Of a stretch of 64,000 nt of DNA, positions 35,625-46,462 are shown piece by piece. This DNA comes from Huaxiibacter chinensis. Lineage in GTDB: Bacteria > Pseudomonadota > Gammaproteobacteria > Enterobacterales > Enterobacteriaceae. Under the pieces are notes generated by a model. The model was not told where the DNA came from, searched no databases, and saw nothing but the letters and a program-made list of their open reading frames with translations. Each line of letters starts with the position of its first letter. Position 1 is the stretch's first letter. The stretch lies in the NCBI RefSeq assembly GCF_022171985.1, contig NZ_JAJVHF010000001.1, forward strand, positions 744,001 to 808,000, written 5' to 3'. The position numbers and the translations under genes are program-made.

Positions 35625-35862
35625 CATTTCTGGCACGCCTCTTGCTTTATCTCTTCACGCAAACGCAGTTTGGCTTTACGTGCAACCCGGTCGCACCAGG
35701 GTCGATCATTTGTAGCACCGAAACGGTGCAACGACAGATTATTGCCTCTGAATGGTGCGGCGCGCTTCGCAAAAATAAACAATAACGCAGCAAAATCTTT
35801 ACATTAAGCCAGACTAAATGTTAACAAGCTTGCATAACACTGCACTCGCTTAGCGCGAGATA

Positions 35863-35887
35863 TAACAACATCACAATGGGTAACAAT
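35863..35887 (+). promoter_or_regulatory. Candidate GcvB target in gltI leader
   Basis: The gltI leader has a C/A-rich run (AACAACATCACAATG, then GTAACAATG). In Salmonella the G/U-rich region of the small RNA GcvB represses gltI through such an element. Pairing here is inferred from composition and position. Confidence 0.5.
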
Positions 35888-35920
35888 GTGCCACTGGCGC
35901 AGATAATAAAGGAGTTGGGT

Positions 35921-36826
35921 ATGCAATTACGTAAACTGGCCACAGCCATGCTGGTAATGGGAATGTCTGCAGGCGTCGTTCACGCTGAAGATGCCCCTGC
36001 TGCCGGGAGCACTCTCGACAAGATTGCCAAAAACGGCGTCATCGTGGTCGGCCACCGTGAATCTTCTGTCCCGTTCTCATACTACGACAACACACAGAAA
36101 GTCGTGGGCTATTCACAGGATTACTCCAACGCTATCGTTGAAGCGGTGAAGAAAAAACTGAACAAGCCTGATCTGCAGGTCAAGCTGATTCCAATCACCT
36201 CGCAAAACCGTATTCCTCTGCTGCAAAACGGCACCTTTGATTTTGAATGTGGCTCTACCACTAACAACCTGGAGCGTCAGAAACAAGCGGCCTTCTCCGA
36301 CACTATCTTCGTCGTGGGTACGCGTCTGCTGACCAAAAAAGGCGGCGATGTTAAAGACTTCGCTGACCTGAAAGGCAAAGCGGTCGTGGTCACTTCTGGT
36401 ACCACCTCTGAAGTTCTGCTGCACAAGCTGAACGAGGAGAAAAAAATGGACATGCGCATCATCAGTGCGAAAGACCATGGTGACTCTTTCCGTACCCTGG
36501 AAAGTGGCCGTGCTGTCGCATTTATGATGGATGATGCTCTGCTGGCAGGTGAACGTGCGAAGGCCAAAAAACCTGACAACTGGGAAATCGTGGGTACCGC
36601 GCAGTCAAAAGAAGCTTACGGCTGCATGCTGCGTAAAGACGATGCTGACTTCAAAAAACTGATCGATGACACCATCGCCCAGACCCAGACTTCTGGCGAA
36701 GCGGAAAAATGGTTCGATAAGTGGTTTAAAAACCCTATCCCACCAAAAAATCTGAACATGAACTTTGAACTGTCTGACGACATGAAAGCCCTGTTCAAAA
36801 CACCAAACGACAAAGCACTTAACTAA
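35921..36826 (+). CDS. gltI: Glutamate/aspartate-binding protein GltI
   Basis: Periplasmic solute-binding protein of 301 residues (302 in E. coli). The signal peptide MQLRKLATAMLVMGMSAGVVHA ends about residue 22. It captures glutamate and aspartate for the GltJKL importer. Motifs typical of the polar amino-acid family are seen: GHRESSVPFSYYD, QDYSNAIVEAV, FDFECGSTTNN and DFADLKGKAVVVTSGTT. The ATG at 35921 has AAAGGAG upstream; an earlier in-frame ATG would spoil the signal peptide. Probably repressed by GcvB. Confidence 0.96.
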   Translation: MQLRKLATAMLVMGMSAGVVHAEDAPAAGSTLDKIAKNGVIVVGHRESSVPFSYYDNTQKVVGYSQDYSNAIVEAVKKKLNKPDLQVKLIPITSQNRIPLLQNGTFDFECGSTTNNLERQKQAAFSDTIFVVGTRLLTKKGGDVKDFADLKGKAVVVTSGTTSEVLLHKLNEEKKMDMRIISAKDHGDSFRTLESGRAVAFMMDDALLAGERAKAKKPDNWEIVGTAQSKEAYGCMLRKDDADFKKLIDDTIAQTQTSGEAEKWFDKWFKNPIPPKNLNMNFELSDDMKALFKTPNDKALN

Positions 36827-36970
36827 TTAGAACCATTAAGGGGCGGGTCCTCCTGCCCTCTCGATTGTCGGGAAGCACGGACAGACTATACGTTGAGTGG
36901 TCGTTCCCCACTCAGCGCGAACATGAGCTTCTCACCAATCTTCGAGGGTAGCGCTGCTACCCTTTTTTTT
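36812..36970 (+). ncRNA. sroC: SroC small RNA (GcvB sponge)
   Basis: The gltI-gltJ gap carries the conserved SroC sequence (GGGGCGGGTCCTCCTGCC near its 5' part, GTGGTCGTTCCCCAC in the middle). It ends with a strong terminator: stem GGGTAGC/GCTACCC and eight T (36946-36970). In E. coli and Salmonella SroC is cut from the gltI mRNA by RNase E and titrates GcvB, relieving GcvB targets including gltI. The 3' end is clear; the 5' end is approximate and set by the roughly 160-base length known for SroC. Confidence 0.8.
36946..36970 (+). terminator. gltI/sroC internal terminator
   Basis: A 7-bp stem (GGGTAGC/GCTACCC) with a GCT loop and eight T, just 12 bases before gltJ. It forms the SroC 3' end and should limit transcription of gltJKL relative to gltI. 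Confidence 0.88.
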
Positions 36971-36982
36971 CTGGAGTAGATT

Positions 36983-37723
36983 ATGTCAATTGACTGGAAC
37001 TGGGGCATTTTTCTGCAACAAGCCCCGTTCGGCAACACCACCTATCTGGGCTGGCTCTGGAGCGGCTTTCAGGTCACCGTTGCCTTATCCATAACGGCCT
37101 GGATCATCGCTTTTCTTGTCGGCTCGCTGTTCGGTATTCTGCGTACCGTTCCTAATCGCTTTCTCTCATCGCTCGGCACCCTGTATGTGGAACTGTTCCG
37201 TAACGTTCCGCTGATCGTGCAGTTCTTTACCTGGTACCTGGTGATCCCGGAACTGCTGCCGGAAAACATCGGTATGTGGTTTAAGTCAGAACTGGATCCT
37301 AACATTCAGTTCTTTGTCTCCTCCATGCTGTGCCTGGGCCTGTTCACGGCTGCGCGCGTGTGCGAGCAGGTTCGTGCTGCCATTCAGTCTCTGCCGCGCG
37401 GGCAGAAAAACGCCGCGCTGGCCATGGGACTGACGTTGCCACAAGCATACCGCTATGTGCTGTTGCCCAACGCCTACCGGGTGATTGTGCCGCCAATGAC
37501 CTCCGAGATGATGAACCTCGTTAAAAACTCGGCCATCGCCTCAACGATCGGTCTGGTGGATATGGCGGCCCAGGCGGGTAAATTGCTGGATTACTCTGCC
37601 CACGCATGGGAATCCTTCACCGCCATCACGCTGGCCTATGTCCTGATTAACACTGTCATCATGCTGGTGATGAACCTGGTTGAACGCAAAACTCGCCTGC
37701 CGGGCAATCTGGGAGGCAAATAA
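36983..37723 (+). CDS. gltJ: Glutamate/aspartate ABC permease GltJ
   Basis: Inner-membrane permease of 246 residues (E. coli 246) of the polar amino-acid HisMQ type, with about five membrane segments. The EAA loop that contacts the ATPase is [32 protein letters not shown]. It pairs with GltK to form the channel for substrate delivered by GltI. It is preceded by a GGAG site placed directly after the SroC terminator and overlaps gltK by one base. Confidence 0.96.
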   Translation: MSIDWNWGIFLQQAPFGNTTYLGWLWSGFQVTVALSITAWIIAFLVGSLFGILRTVPNRFLSSLGTLYVELFRNVPLIVQFFTWYLVIPELLPENIGMWFKSELDPNIQFFVSSMLCLGLFTAARVCEQVRAAIQSLPRGQKNAALAMGLTLPQAYRYVLLPNAYRVIVPPMTSEMMNLVKNSAIASTIGLVDMAAQAGKLLDYSAHAWESFTAITLAYVLINTVIMLVMNLVERKTRLPGNLGGK

Positions 37724-38400
37724 TGTACGAATTTGACTGGAGTTCTGTGATTCCCTCCATGCCTTATCTGATGGCCGGGCTGGTGATCACGCTTAAAATC
37801 ACCGCCATTGCCATTGTCGTCGGTATCGTATGGGGGACGATTCTGGCGGTCATGCGCCTGTCGAGCTTTAAACCTTTCGCCTGGTTCGCCACGGCCTACG
37901 TTAACGTTTTCCGCTCCATTCCGCTGGTCATGGTTCTGCTGTGGTTCTACCTGATCGTGCCGGGTTTCCTGCAAAACGTACTGGGGCTTTCACCCAAGGC
38001 GGATATCCGCTTAATCTCTGCAATGGTTGCCTTCTCGATGTTTGAGGCCGCCTACTATTCAGAGATTATTCGTGCAGGCATCCAGAGTATCTCACGCGGG
38101 CAATCCAGCGCGGCGCTCGCCCTGGGCATGACCCACTGGCAGTCAATGAAGCTCATCATTCTGCCGCAGGCGTTTCGCGCCATGGTTCCACTCCTGCTCA
38201 CCCAGGGGATTGTGCTCTTCCAGGATACGTCGCTGGTCTATGTATTGAGCCTGGCGGACTTCTTCCGTACCGCTTCCACCATCGGTGAGCGTGACGGTAC
38301 CCAGGTTGAGATGATCCTGTTTGCAGGTGCGGTATATTTTGCCATTAGTTTAAGTGCGTCGCTGTTGGTCAGCTGGCTGAAGAAAAGGACTGTGCAATGA
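37723..38400 (+). CDS. gltK: Glutamate/aspartate ABC permease GltK
   Basis: Second permease subunit of 225 residues (224 in E. coli), with the same fold as GltJ. The EAA loop is [32 protein letters not shown], and ELFRNVPL-type sequence appears as [15 protein letters not shown]. Its start codon shares a base with the gltJ stop and its stop overlaps gltL, so the three are tightly coupled. Confidence 0.96.
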   Translation: MYEFDWSSVIPSMPYLMAGLVITLKITAIAIVVGIVWGTILAVMRLSSFKPFAWFATAYVNVFRSIPLVMVLLWFYLIVPGFLQNVLGLSPKADIRLISAMVAFSMFEAAYYSEIIRAGIQSISRGQSSAALALGMTHWQSMKLIILPQAFRAMVPLLLTQGIVLFQDTSLVYVLSLADFFRTASTIGERDGTQVEMILFAGAVYFAISLSASLLVSWLKKRTVQ

Positions 38401-39122
38401 TTTCCCTGAAAAATGTTTCTAAATGGTATGGGCACTTTCAGGTGCTGACCGATTGCTCCACGGAAGTAAAAAAAGGTGAAGTGGTCGTGGTGTGTGGGCC
38501 TTCGGGTTCCGGCAAATCCACGCTCATCAAAACGGTGAATGGGCTTGAGCCTGTACAGAAGGGCGAAATTGTCGTCAATGGCACCAAAGTTAACGACAAA
38601 AAAACCAATCTCGCGAAGCTGCGCTCTCACGTCGGCATGGTGTTCCAGCATTTCGAGCTGTTCCCGCACCTGTCGATTATTGAGAACCTGACCCTGGCGC
38701 AGGTTAAAGTCCTGAATCGCGATAAGGCGGCGGCACGGGAAAAAGGGCTGAAACTGCTTGAACGCGTCGGACTGTCGGCGCATGCGGATAAGTTCCCGGC
38801 CCAGCTCTCCGGTGGACAGCAGCAACGTGTGGCTATCGCCCGCGCACTCTGCATGGACCCGGTCGCCATGCTCTTCGATGAACCCACTTCCGCGCTCGAT
38901 CCCGAAATGATCAACGAAGTGCTGGACGTGATGGTTGAGCTGGCGCATGAAGGTATGACCATGATGGTGGTGACCCATGAAATGGGCTTTGCCCGCAAGG
39001 TGGCGAACCGGGTGATCTTTATGGATGAAGGCAAAATTGTTGAAGACTCGCCAAAAGAAGAGTTCTTCGCCAATCCGCAGTCCGATCGGGCAAAAGACTT
39101 CCTCGCCAAAATTCTGCATTAA
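38397..39122 (+). CDS. gltL: Glutamate/aspartate ABC ATPase GltL
   Basis: ABC ATPase of 241 residues, identical in length to E. coli GltL. All motifs are present: Walker [11 protein letters not shown]-loop [10 protein letters not shown], signature [15 protein letters not shown], Walker [14 protein letters not shown] and the switch His in VVTHEMGFA. It powers uptake through GltJK. The ATGA overlap couples it to gltK. Confidence 0.97.
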   Translation: MISLKNVSKWYGHFQVLTDCSTEVKKGEVVVVCGPSGSGKSTLIKTVNGLEPVQKGEIVVNGTKVNDKKTNLAKLRSHVGMVFQHFELFPHLSIIENLTLAQVKVLNRDKAAAREKGLKLLERVGLSAHADKFPAQLSGGQQQRVAIARALCMDPVAMLFDEPTSALDPEMINEVLDVMVELAHEGMTMMVVTHEMGFARKVANRVIFMDEGKIVEDSPKEEFFANPQSDRAKDFLAKILH

Positions 39123-39244
39123 TATCAGATGTGTGCGCAATCTCAGGATTGCGCACTGCTTCACGCTTTACGCCTCTGCGTCTCGTCTCCCTTTCATTGC
39201 CACGTTAATCTTGTCACAAAATCACGCTATGTACGGAGCACGCT

Positions 39245-40186
39245 ATGGCACAACCTATTATTCTCGACTGCGATCCAGGTCATGATGACGCGATCGCCCT
39301 TGTCCTCGCCCTCGCCTCACCGGAACTGACCTTAAAAGCCGTGACCTCTTCTGCCGGCAACCAGACCCCTGAGAAAACCCTGCGTAACGTGTTACGTATG
39401 TTGACGCTGCTTAACCGTACCGATATTCCGGTTGCGGGCGGGGCAATGAAGCCGCTGATGCGCGAGCTTATCATCGCCGATAACGTTCACGGTGAAACCG
39501 GTCTGGATGGCCCGGCATTGCCAGAGCCTGGCTTCGCGCCGCAAAACTGCACCGCCGTCGAACTGATGGCGAAAGTGCTGCGTGAAAGCGATGAGCCGGT
39601 GACGCTGGTGGCCACCGGTCCGCAAACCAACGTGGCGCTGCTTCTTAACAGCCATCCTGAGCTGCACAGCAAAATTGCCCGTATCGTCATCATGGGTGGT
39701 GCAATGGGGTTAGGAAACTGGACACCGGCCGCCGAGTTCAACATTTTTGTTGATCCGGAAGCCGCCGAAATCGTCTTCCAGTCGGGCTTGCCGGTGGTGA
39801 TGGCGGGACTGGACGTGACCCATCGGGCGCAAATCATGGCGGACGATATTGAACGCTTCCGCTCCATCCCTAATCCCGTTGCAAACGCCGTTGCCGGGCT
39901 GCTCGACTTCTTTATGGAATACCATAAAACCGAAAAATGGGGATTCCAGGGAGCGCCATTACACGATCCCTGCACCATTGCCTGGCTGTTAAAGCCGGAG
40001 ATTTTCACGACGGTTGAGCGCTGGGTCGGCGTGGAGACGCAGGGGAAATACACCCAGGGTATGACGGTGGTGGATTTCTACTTCCTGACCGGGAATACGC
40101 CGAATACCACCCTGATGGTGGATATCGACAGGCAGGCGTTTGTGGATTTACTGGCGGAGCGGCTGCAACGGTACAGTGCGGCCTGA
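39245..40186 (+). CDS. rihA: Pyrimidine-preferring ribonucleoside hydrolase RihA
   Basis: Nucleoside hydrolase of 313 residues (311 in E. coli). It splits cytidine and uridine to base and ribose in the cytosol. The calcium-binding cluster is at the N terminus (DCDPGHDDA, Asp10, 14 and 15), with [11 protein letters not shown], the substrate loop [23 protein letters not shown] and the His/Asp ending HDPCTIAW. The last codons (GCG GCC TGA) form the first bases of the tandem repeat that follows, so the gene end has been copied with its terminator. Confidence 0.95.
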   Translation: MAQPIILDCDPGHDDAIALVLALASPELTLKAVTSSAGNQTPEKTLRNVLRMLTLLNRTDIPVAGGAMKPLMRELIIADNVHGETGLDGPALPEPGFAPQNCTAVELMAKVLRESDEPVTLVATGPQTNVALLLNSHPELHSKIARIVIMGGAMGLGNWTPAAEFNIFVDPEAAEIVFQSGLPVVMAGLDVTHRAQIMADDIERFRSIPNPVANAVAGLLDFFMEYHKTEKWGFQGAPLHDPCTIAWLLKPEIFTTVERWVGVETQGKYTQGMTVVDFYFLTGNTPNTTLMVDIDRQAFVDLLAERLQRYSAA

Positions 40187-40620
40187 TGCCCTCACCCTGG
40201 CCCTCTCCCACAGGGAGAGGGAACACACACTAAAACGGCCACTGTCGTGGCCGTTTCGCTTTACCCTGTGCGGCCTGATGCCCTCACCCTGGCCCTCTCC
40301 CACAGGGAGAGGGAACACACACTAAAAAAGGCCTCTGTCGTGGCCGATTTGCGTTTACCCTGTGCGGCCTGAAGCCCTCGCCCTGGCCCTCTCCCACGGG
40401 GAGAGGGAACACACACTAAAACGGCCACTGTCGTGGCCGTTTTGCGTTTACCCTGTGCGGCCTGATGCCCTCACCCTGGCCCTCTCCCACAGGGAGAGGG
40501 AACACACACCAAAACGGCCACTGTCGTGGCCGTTTTGCATTTTACCCTGTGCGGCCTGATGCTCTGGAGGGGTAAGCCTTTCTCCCTCTCCCGTGGGAGA
40601 GGGCTGGGGTGAGGGCAACA
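40177..40620. repeat. Tandem 93-bp repeat with terminators after rihA
   Basis: Four direct copies of a unit of about 93 bases begin near 40177, 40269, 40363 and 40456, with a partial fifth at 40550. Each holds the rihA end (GCGGCCTGA), a CCCTCTCC/GGAGAGGG hairpin and, in three of the four, a terminator-like AAACGGCCAC/GTGGCCGTTT stem. Unit 2 has a decayed second stem. The block ends with a CCCTCTCCC/GGGAGAGGG hairpin in the other orientation (about 40580-40620). Copies are nearly identical, so the expansion is recent. Together they form a multiple terminator for the convergent rihA and ybeL. Confidence 0.92.
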
Positions 40621-40640
40621 AACCTCACCGTAGATGTGAT

Positions 40641-41123
40641 CTAGGGCTCAAACGGCCGACGCTGGAACTGGTCGTGTCCGCATTTCGGGCAGCGCGGCAG
40701 CACGTCCGGGGTATACACAGCCAGATGGAAATGGCAGTTCTCGCAGACCAAATTGCCCAGCCCCACGACTTCACCACTATGGTAGACGCCGTGATGGTTA
40801 AGATCCTGAAAAACTTCGCGCCACTCCAGCTGCGTTTTATCGGTGATATCCGCCAGCTCCTGCCACAGGCTCTCTTTAATCACCCGCATAAAGACGCTGT
40901 CGGTCACCTCTGTCTGGCTCTCTTCGTAACTCCGCGCAAACTCTTCGAGATCTCGCCTCACCGCGCGCGTCACCTCTTCCACTTCTGTTCGCGTTAGCTC
41001 ACCCGTTTGCAACACGCGCAGACGGGCCTGTTCAACGAGCGCATCAATATCACGCTCGCCATTGCGCAGCCGTTCCGTCAGTGTGGCGACCAGTTCGCGG
41101 TAAAATTGAGCAACCTTGTTCAT
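40641..41123 (-). CDS. ybeL: YbeL, zinc-ribbon protein
   Basis: Conserved protein of 160 residues, as in E. coli, function unknown. The first 100 residues are charged and helical (LRNGERDIDALVEQARLRV, VEEVTRAVRRDLEEFARSYEESQTE). The C-terminal third carries a zinc ribbon with two CxxC knuckles (LVCENCHFHL and PRCPKCGHDQF). I start at the second of two tandem ATGs (41123), which matches E. coli and lies seven bases after GGAGG. It is convergent with rihA and divergent from leuS. Confidence 0.92.
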   Translation of the reverse strand: MNKVAQFYRELVATLTERLRNGERDIDALVEQARLRVLQTGELTRTEVEEVTRAVRRDLEEFARSYEESQTEVTDSVFMRVIKESLWQELADITDKTQLEWREVFQDLNHHGVYHSGEVVGLGNLVCENCHFHLAVYTPDVLPRCPKCGHDQFQRRPFEP

Positions 41124-41242
41124 CATTTTGCCTCCCGGGTAAGTAACTCTCTCTAATAATAGACCTTATTTCGCAGCCGCTTTGTCAGGTGAAGCACAGA
41201 CCCGGTAAATTCCTGCAAAGGGCAATTTTGCGAAAGGCTGTT

Positions 41243-41272
41243 TTGACGCGGGCGTTTGGGCTATGCTATGCG
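41243..41272 (+). promoter_or_regulatory. Candidate leuS promoter
   Basis: TTGACG, an 18-base spacer and TATGCG with a TGC extension lie about 65 bases before leuS. The fit is fair, and no better pair is seen in the gap. Confidence 0.5.
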
Positions 41273-41337
41273 GATCTGAGATACCACATTCATTGGCTAC
41301 GTTTGTAGCTGTACTGAGAACAGGACCACTGGCTGCC

Positions 41338-43920
41338 ATGCAAGAGCAATACCGCCCGGAAGAGATAGAAAATAAAGTCCAGCAACACTGGGACGAGAAG
41401 CGCACCTTTGAAGTAACCGAAGACGAGAGCAAAGAGAAGTATTACTGCCTGTCGATGCTTCCCTATCCTTCTGGTCGACTACACATGGGCCACGTGCGTA
41501 ACTACACCATCGGTGATGTGATCGCACGCTACCAGCGTATGTTGGGTAAAAACGTTCTGCAGCCGATTGGCTGGGATGCGTTTGGCTTGCCGGCGGAAGG
41601 CGCGGCGGTGAAAAACAACACGGCCCCTGCCCCATGGACGTATGACAACATTGCGTACATGAAAAACCAGCTCAAAATGCTGGGCTTCGGTTATGACTGG
41701 AGCCGTGAGCTGGCAACCTGCACCCCGGAATACTATCGCTGGGAGCAAAAATTCTTCACCGAGCTGTATAAAAAAGGCCTGGTGTATAAGAAAACCTCTG
41801 CGGTTAACTGGTGCCCGAACGACCAGACCGTCCTGGCGAACGAACAGGTTATCGACGGCTGCTGCTGGCGCTGTGATACCAAAGTCGAGCGTAAAGAGAT
41901 CCCGCAGTGGTTTATCAAAATCACCGCTTACGCTGACGAACTGCTGCGCGATCTGGACACCCTGGATCACTGGCCTGATACCGTTAAAACCATGCAGCGT
42001 AACTGGATTGGCCGTTCAGAAGGTGTCGAAATCACCTTTGACGTGGAAAGCAGCGATCAGAAACTGACCGTTTACACCACCCGTCCGGATACCTTCATGG
42101 GTGCCACCTACCTGGCCGTTGCGGCAGGTCACCCGCTGGCACAGCAGGCGGCTGCCACCAACCCTGAACTCGCGGCCTTTATCGAAGAGTGCCGTAACAC
42201 CAAAGTGGCTGAAGCTGAAATGGCCACCATGGAGAAAAAAGGCGTCGCAACCGGCTTTAACGCTATCCATCCGCTGACGGGTGAAGCGGTTCCAGTCTGG
42301 GCCGCCAACTTTGTGCTGATGGAATACGGCACCGGTGCCGTAATGGCCGTACCGGGCCACGATCAGCGCGATTACGAATTTGCCACTAAATATGGCCTGA
42401 ACATCAAGCCGGTCATTCTGGCGGCAGATGGGTCAGAACCCGACCTCTCTGAACACGCGCTGACCGAAAAAGGTACCCTGTTTAATTCGGGCGAATTTAG
42501 CGGCCTGAGCTTTGAAGAAGGCTTCAACGCGATCGCGGACAAACTGGCCTCGCTGGGCGTCGGTGAGCGTAAAGTGAACTACCGTCTGCGCGACTGGGGC
42601 GTTTCCCGTCAGCGCTACTGGGGTGCGCCAATTCCGATGGTGACGCTGGAAGATGGCACCGTGATGCCGACGCCAGAAGATCAGCTGCCGGTCATTCTGC
42701 CCGAAGATGTGGTCATGGATGGGATCAGCAGCCCAATTAAAGCCGATCCTGAGTGGGCCAAAACCACCGTTAACGGTCAGCCTGCCCTGCGCGAAACCGA
42801 CACCTTTGACACCTTCATGGAGTCCTCCTGGTACTACGCGCGCTATACCTGCCCGCAGTATCAGGAAGGGATGCTGGATTCCGATGCAGCGAACTACTGG
42901 CTGCCGGTAGATATCTACATCGGCGGTATCGAACACGCCATCATGCACCTGCTCTACTTCCGCTTCTTCCACAAGCTGATGCGTGATGCAGGCCTGGTGA
43001 ACTCGGACGAACCGGCTAAGCAACTGCTGTGTCAGGGTATGGTACTGGCGGATGCGTTCTACTACGTCGGCCAGAATGGCGAGCGTAACTGGGTTTCTCC
43101 GGTGGATGCTATCGTTGAACGTGACGAGAAAGGCCGTATCGTGAAAGCGAAAGACGCGGCGGGCCATGAGCTGGTTTACACTGGCATGAGCAAAATGTCT
43201 AAGTCCAAAAACAACGGCATTGACCCACAGGTCATGGTGGAACGTTATGGCGCGGACACCGTTCGTCTGTTTATGATGTTTGCTTCCCCGGCCGATATGA
43301 CGCTGGAGTGGCAGGAATCCGGTGTTGAAGGGGCGAACCGCTTCCTGAAACGCGTCTGGAAACTGGTTTATGAGCACACGTCTCAGGGCGAGGCGCCAGC
43401 ACTGAACGTGGCGGCACTTACGGAAGATCAGCAAGCGCTGCGCCGTGATGTTCATAAAACGATTGCTAAAGTCACCGATGATATTGGTCGTCGTCAGACC
43501 TTCAATACCGCGATTGCGGCTATTATGGAACTGATGAATAAGCTGGCGAAAGCCCCGCAGGAAGGCGAGCAGGATCGTGCCTTAATGCGTGAAGCCTTGC
43601 TGGCAATTGTTCGTATGCTGAATCCGTTCACACCGCACGTGAGCTTCACGCTGTGGCAGGAACTGAAAGGTGAAGGTGACATCGACAACGCACCATGGCC
43701 AGTGGCCGACGATGCCGCGATGGTGGAAAACACCACGCTGGTGGTCGTTCAGGTCAATGGCAAAGTCCGTGGCAAAATTACCGTTGCCGTCGATGCTACC
43801 GAAGAACAGGTTCGTGAACGCGCAGGCCAGGAACATCTGGTTGCGAAATACCTTGAGGGCGTTACCGTGCGTAAAGTGATCTACGTACCGGGTAAACTGC
43901 TGAATCTGGTCGTTGGCTAA
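41338..43920 (+). CDS. leuS: Leucyl-tRNA synthetase
   Basis: Class I synthetase of 860 residues, exactly the E. coli length. It charges tRNA-Leu, including the leuW product in this window. The HMGH motif is at 49-52 ([11 protein letters not shown]), and KMSKS begins at Lys619 ([10 protein letters not shown]). The editing (CP1) domain between them has [12 protein letters not shown] and [19 protein letters not shown]. The C-terminal domain ends [16 protein letters not shown] start at the ATG at 41338 ([11 protein letters not shown]), since an upstream frame of 25 codons has no family match. It heads leuS-lptE-holA-nadD. Confidence 0.98.
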   Translation: MQEQYRPEEIENKVQQHWDEKRTFEVTEDESKEKYYCLSMLPYPSGRLHMGHVRNYTIGDVIARYQRMLGKNVLQPIGWDAFGLPAEGAAVKNNTAPAPWTYDNIAYMKNQLKMLGFGYDWSRELATCTPEYYRWEQKFFTELYKKGLVYKKTSAVNWCPNDQTVLANEQVIDGCCWRCDTKVERKEIPQWFIKITAYADELLRDLDTLDHWPDTVKTMQRNWIGRSEGVEITFDVESSDQKLTVYTTRPDTFMGATYLAVAAGHPLAQQAAATNPELAAFIEECRNTKVAEAEMATMEKKGVATGFNAIHPLTGEAVPVWAANFVLMEYGTGAVMAVPGHDQRDYEFATKYGLNIKPVILAADGSEPDLSEHALTEKGTLFNSGEFSGLSFEEGFNAIADKLASLGVGERKVNYRLRDWGVSRQRYWGAPIPMVTLEDGTVMPTPEDQLPVILPEDVVMDGISSPIKADPEWAKTTVNGQPALRETDTFDTFMESSWYYARYTCPQYQEGMLDSDAANYWLPVDIYIGGIEHAIMHLLYFRFFHKLMRDAGLVNSDEPAKQLLCQGMVLADAFYYVGQNGERNWVSPVDAIVERDEKGRIVKAKDAAGHELVYTGMSKMSKSKNNGIDPQVMVERYGADTVRLFMMFASPADMTLEWQESGVEGANRFLKRVWKLVYEHTSQGEAPALNVAALTEDQQALRRDVHKTIAKVTDDIGRRQTFNTAIAAIMELMNKLAKAPQEGEQDRALMREALLAIVRMLNPFTPHVSFTLWQELKGEGDIDNAPWPVADDAAMVENTTLVVVQVNGKVRGKITVAVDATEEQVRERAGQEHLVAKYLEGVTVRKVIYVPGKLLNLVVG

Positions 43921-43934
43921 GCGCGGGAGGAAAC

Positions 43935-44507
43935 GTGCGACAACTGGCAACAATACTCTTATCTCTTGCGGTGCTTGTCACCGCAGGCTGTGGCTGGCAT
44001 CTGCGCAATACAACGGCAGTGCCCGCCGAGATGAAAACGATGATCTTCGACTCAGGTGACCCTAACGGTCCGCTGAGCCGTGCGATCCGCAACCAGCTAC
44101 GCCTGAACAACGTTGAACTGATTGAAAAAGGAACGTTGCGTCAGGATGTGCCGTCATTCCGCGTATTGAACTCAACGCTGAGCAAAGATACCGCGTCCAT
44201 CTTCCAGGATGGTCGTACTGCGGAATACCAGATGGTGCTTTACGTTAGCGCAGCCGTACTGATCCCAGGGAAAGAAATTTATCCTATCAGTACCAAAGTC
44301 TACCGTTCGTTCTTTGATAACCCGCAAACAGCCCTGGCAAAGGATGCTGAACAGCAAATTATCATCAACGAAATGTACGACAAAGCGGCGGAACAGCTGA
44401 TTCGTAAGCTGCCAAGCATTCAGGTGGCCTCGAAAGAGATCACTGCCGTGGAGCAGCCTGAAAAGAGCGAGTCCCCGCAACGCGTCTCGACGACGCTGGG
44501 TAACTAA
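43935..44507 (+). CDS. lptE: LPS-assembly lipoprotein LptE
   Basis: Outer-membrane lipoprotein of 190 residues (193 in E. coli). It plugs the LptD barrel and helps place lipopolysaccharide in the outer leaflet. The lipobox LVTAGC puts lipidation at Cys19, and the mature protein begins [12 protein letters not shown]. Conserved parts include [23 protein letters not shown] and KDTASIF. The C-terminal tail (about 160-190) is polar and variable. The start is GTG, after GGGAGGAA. It lies 14 bases after leuS and its stop overlaps holA by one base. Confidence 0.95.
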   Translation: MRQLATILLSLAVLVTAGCGWHLRNTTAVPAEMKTMIFDSGDPNGPLSRAIRNQLRLNNVELIEKGTLRQDVPSFRVLNSTLSKDTASIFQDGRTAEYQMVLYVSAAVLIPGKEIYPISTKVYRSFFDNPQTALAKDAEQQIIINEMYDKAAEQLIRKLPSIQVASKEITAVEQPEKSESPQRVSTTLGN

Positions 44508-45538
44508 TGCTCAGGCTGTATCCAGAACAACTCCGTGCGCAGCTCAATGAAGGGCTGCGCACGGCGTATCTGCTCCTCGGAAACGATCCGCTGTTACTGC
44601 AGGAAAGCCAGGATGCGATTCGCCATGTGGCGGCATCGCATGGCTTTGACGAACACCACACCGTTCAGATCGATAACAACACGGACTGGCCCGCCCTCTT
44701 TTCGCTTTGTCAGGCGATGAGTCTGTTCGCCGCGCGCCAGACGCTGCTGTTGCTTCTGCCTGATAACGGCCCCAATGCTGCCATCAATGAACAACTGGCT
44801 ACGCTGGTCAGCCTGTTACATGACGATCTGCTGCTGATCGTTCGGGGCAATAAACTGACGAAAGCGCAGGAAAACGCGGCCTGGGTGACACAGCTTGCCA
44901 GCCATTCCGTGCAGGTGACCTGTCAGACGCCTGAACAGGCGCAGTTACCGAAATGGGTCGCTAACCGGGCTAAGCAGCTGAACCTGCAGCTGGACGATGC
45001 CGCAAATCAGATGCTGTGTTACTGCTATGAAGGCAATTTGCTGGCGCTGACGCAGGCACTGGATCGCCTGTCGCTGCTGTGGCCGGATGGAAAACTCACG
45101 CTCCCCCGGGTTGAACAGGCGGTGAACGATGCGGCGCACTTTACTCCCTTCCATTGGGTGGATGCCTTACTCTCGGCGAAGAGCAAACGCGCGCTGCATA
45201 TCCTGCAACAGCTCAGGCTGGAAGGCAGTGAACCGGTGATATTATTGCGTACGCTTCAGCGTGAACTCATGCTGTTAATTACCTTAAAACGGCAGTCCGC
45301 CACCACGCCGCTGCGGGCTTTGTTTGATAAACACCGCGTCTGGCAAAACCGTCGGGTGATGACAACCGAAGCGGTAAATCGTCTGAGCCACGATCAGCTC
45401 CGTCAGGCAGTACAGCTGCTGACGCAGGCTGAATTAACGCTCAAAAAAGATTACGGTCAGTCGGTCTGGGCCGAGCTGGAAAGTCTTTCGCTGCTGCTGT
45501 GTCATAAGGCACTGGCAGACGTTTTTATTGATGGTTGA
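44507..45538 (+). CDS. holA: DNA polymerase III delta subunit
   Basis: Clamp-loader delta subunit of 343 residues, as in E. coli. It opens the beta clamp during loading. The N-terminal part begins [34 protein letters not shown], with the beta-interacting Leu/Phe segment near [14 protein letters not shown]. The middle and C-terminal domains are helical, as in other delta subunits. The start ATG shares a base with the lptE stop, and nadD begins two bases after the holA stop. Confidence 0.96.
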   Translation: MLRLYPEQLRAQLNEGLRTAYLLLGNDPLLLQESQDAIRHVAASHGFDEHHTVQIDNNTDWPALFSLCQAMSLFAARQTLLLLLPDNGPNAAINEQLATLVSLLHDDLLLIVRGNKLTKAQENAAWVTQLASHSVQVTCQTPEQAQLPKWVANRAKQLNLQLDDAANQMLCYCYEGNLLALTQALDRLSLLWPDGKLTLPRVEQAVNDAAHFTPFHWVDALLSAKSKRALHILQQLRLEGSEPVILLRTLQRELMLLITLKRQSATTPLRALFDKHRVWQNRRVMTTEAVNRLSHDQLRQAVQLLTQAELTLKKDYGQSVWAELESLSLLLCHKALADVFIDG

Positions 45539-45539
45539 T

Positions 45540-46196
45540 ATGAAATCTTTACTGGCGCTTTATGGCGGTACGTTTGATCCCGTCCATTATGGTCATCTGA
45601 AACCGGTAGAGATCCTGGCGAACCTGATTGGGTTACAGCAAATCATCATCATGCCCAATAACGTTCCGCCACATCGCCCACAGCCGGAAGCCACGAGCGC
45701 GCAGCGCAAGCACATGCTGGAACTGGCGATTGCCGATAAACCGCTCTTCCGGCTGGATGAGCGTGAACTGCAGCGCGATACCCCATCCTATACTGCCGAA
45801 ACGCTCGCGCAATGGCGTACCGAACAGGGCCCGTCACGACCATTAGCATTTATTATCGGCCAGGATTCGCTGCTGAACTTTCCGAGCTGGCATCAATACG
45901 ACACCATTTTGCACAACAGCCATTTGATCGTCTGTCGCCGCCCGGGGTATCCGCTCACCATGAACGACGCGCAGCATCAGGCGTGGCTCGACGATCATCT
46001 GACAAACAAAACGGAAGATCTGCACACCCTGCCCGCGGGTAAAATTTATCTGGCCGAAACGCCCTGGTTTGATATCTCCGCCACGATCGTTCGCCAGCGT
46101 CTGCAGCAGGGCATCTCGTGTGACGATCTCCTGCCGCCTGCGGTGCTGGACTATATTCATCAGCAAGGCTTGTATCAGAAAAGCACAGACGCATAA
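45540..46196 (+). CDS. nadD: Nicotinate-nucleotide adenylyltransferase
   Basis: NAD biosynthesis enzyme of 218 residues (213 in E. coli). It joins NaMN and ATP to form deamido-NAD. The nucleotidyltransferase motif is [12 protein letters not shown] (about 8-19) and the second is [11 protein letters not shown] chose ATG 45540 ([10 protein letters not shown]), two bases after the holA stop; ATG 45531 and a TTG at 45528 are in frame but extend past the family start. The C terminus is a few residues longer than in E. coli. No phpB/cobC gene follows, unlike E. coli and Salmonella. Confidence 0.95.
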   Translation: MKSLLALYGGTFDPVHYGHLKPVEILANLIGLQQIIIMPNNVPPHRPQPEATSAQRKHMLELAIADKPLFRLDERELQRDTPSYTAETLAQWRTEQGPSRPLAFIIGQDSLLNFPSWHQYDTILHNSHLIVCRRPGYPLTMNDAQHQAWLDDHLTNKTEDLHTLPAGKIYLAETPWFDISATIVRQRLQQGISCDDLLPPAVLDYIHQQGLYQKSTDA

Positions 46197-46201
46197 GGGG
46201 A

Positions 46202-46219
46202 AACGCGAAAAATCGCGTT
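46202..46219 (+). terminator. Hairpin after nadD
   Basis: A 7-bp stem (AACGCGA/TCGCGTT) with an AAAA loop five bases after nadD. The U-tract is poor (ATTCG), so it may attenuate rather than fully stop transcription. Confidence 0.5.
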
Positions 46220-46462
46220 ATTCGCTGTGCTGCCATTGACAGGTCCCTCCATGCTGATATCCTCCGCGCCTGACATTCCCGCCGAACGTTGTCTTTAAGA
46301 AATTGTTTTACAAAAATGGCGATGCAATGTCAGACCGAGGATGGGATGATACCCGCCTTCAACGTCTGTCCGGTGACATTTGTCCCGACACTGCCAACAG
46401 TTCAGGTATACTGTCAGGCTACTCATTCATGACTGCGCTACTTCACTCACCAGGGGGAAAAC

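Larger units (their letters stand above)
35587..35920. other. lnt-gltI intergenic region
   Basis: This gap holds the lnt hairpin (35601-35624), then about 240 bases without a gene, ending in the gltI leader with its C/A-rich stretch. An AT-rich segment around 35780-35840 could hold the gltI promoter, but I see no clear hexamer pair. Confidence 0.6.

Noticed and set aside
38238-39164. A 308-codon minus-strand frame across gltL
   Set aside because: It is a shadow of the codon pattern in gltK/gltL, with no ribosome site or recognisable domain.
40187-40560. CRISPR array in the rihA-ybeL repeat block
   Set aside because: The units are contiguous, near-identical copies of about 93 bases with no unique spacers and no cas genes nearby.
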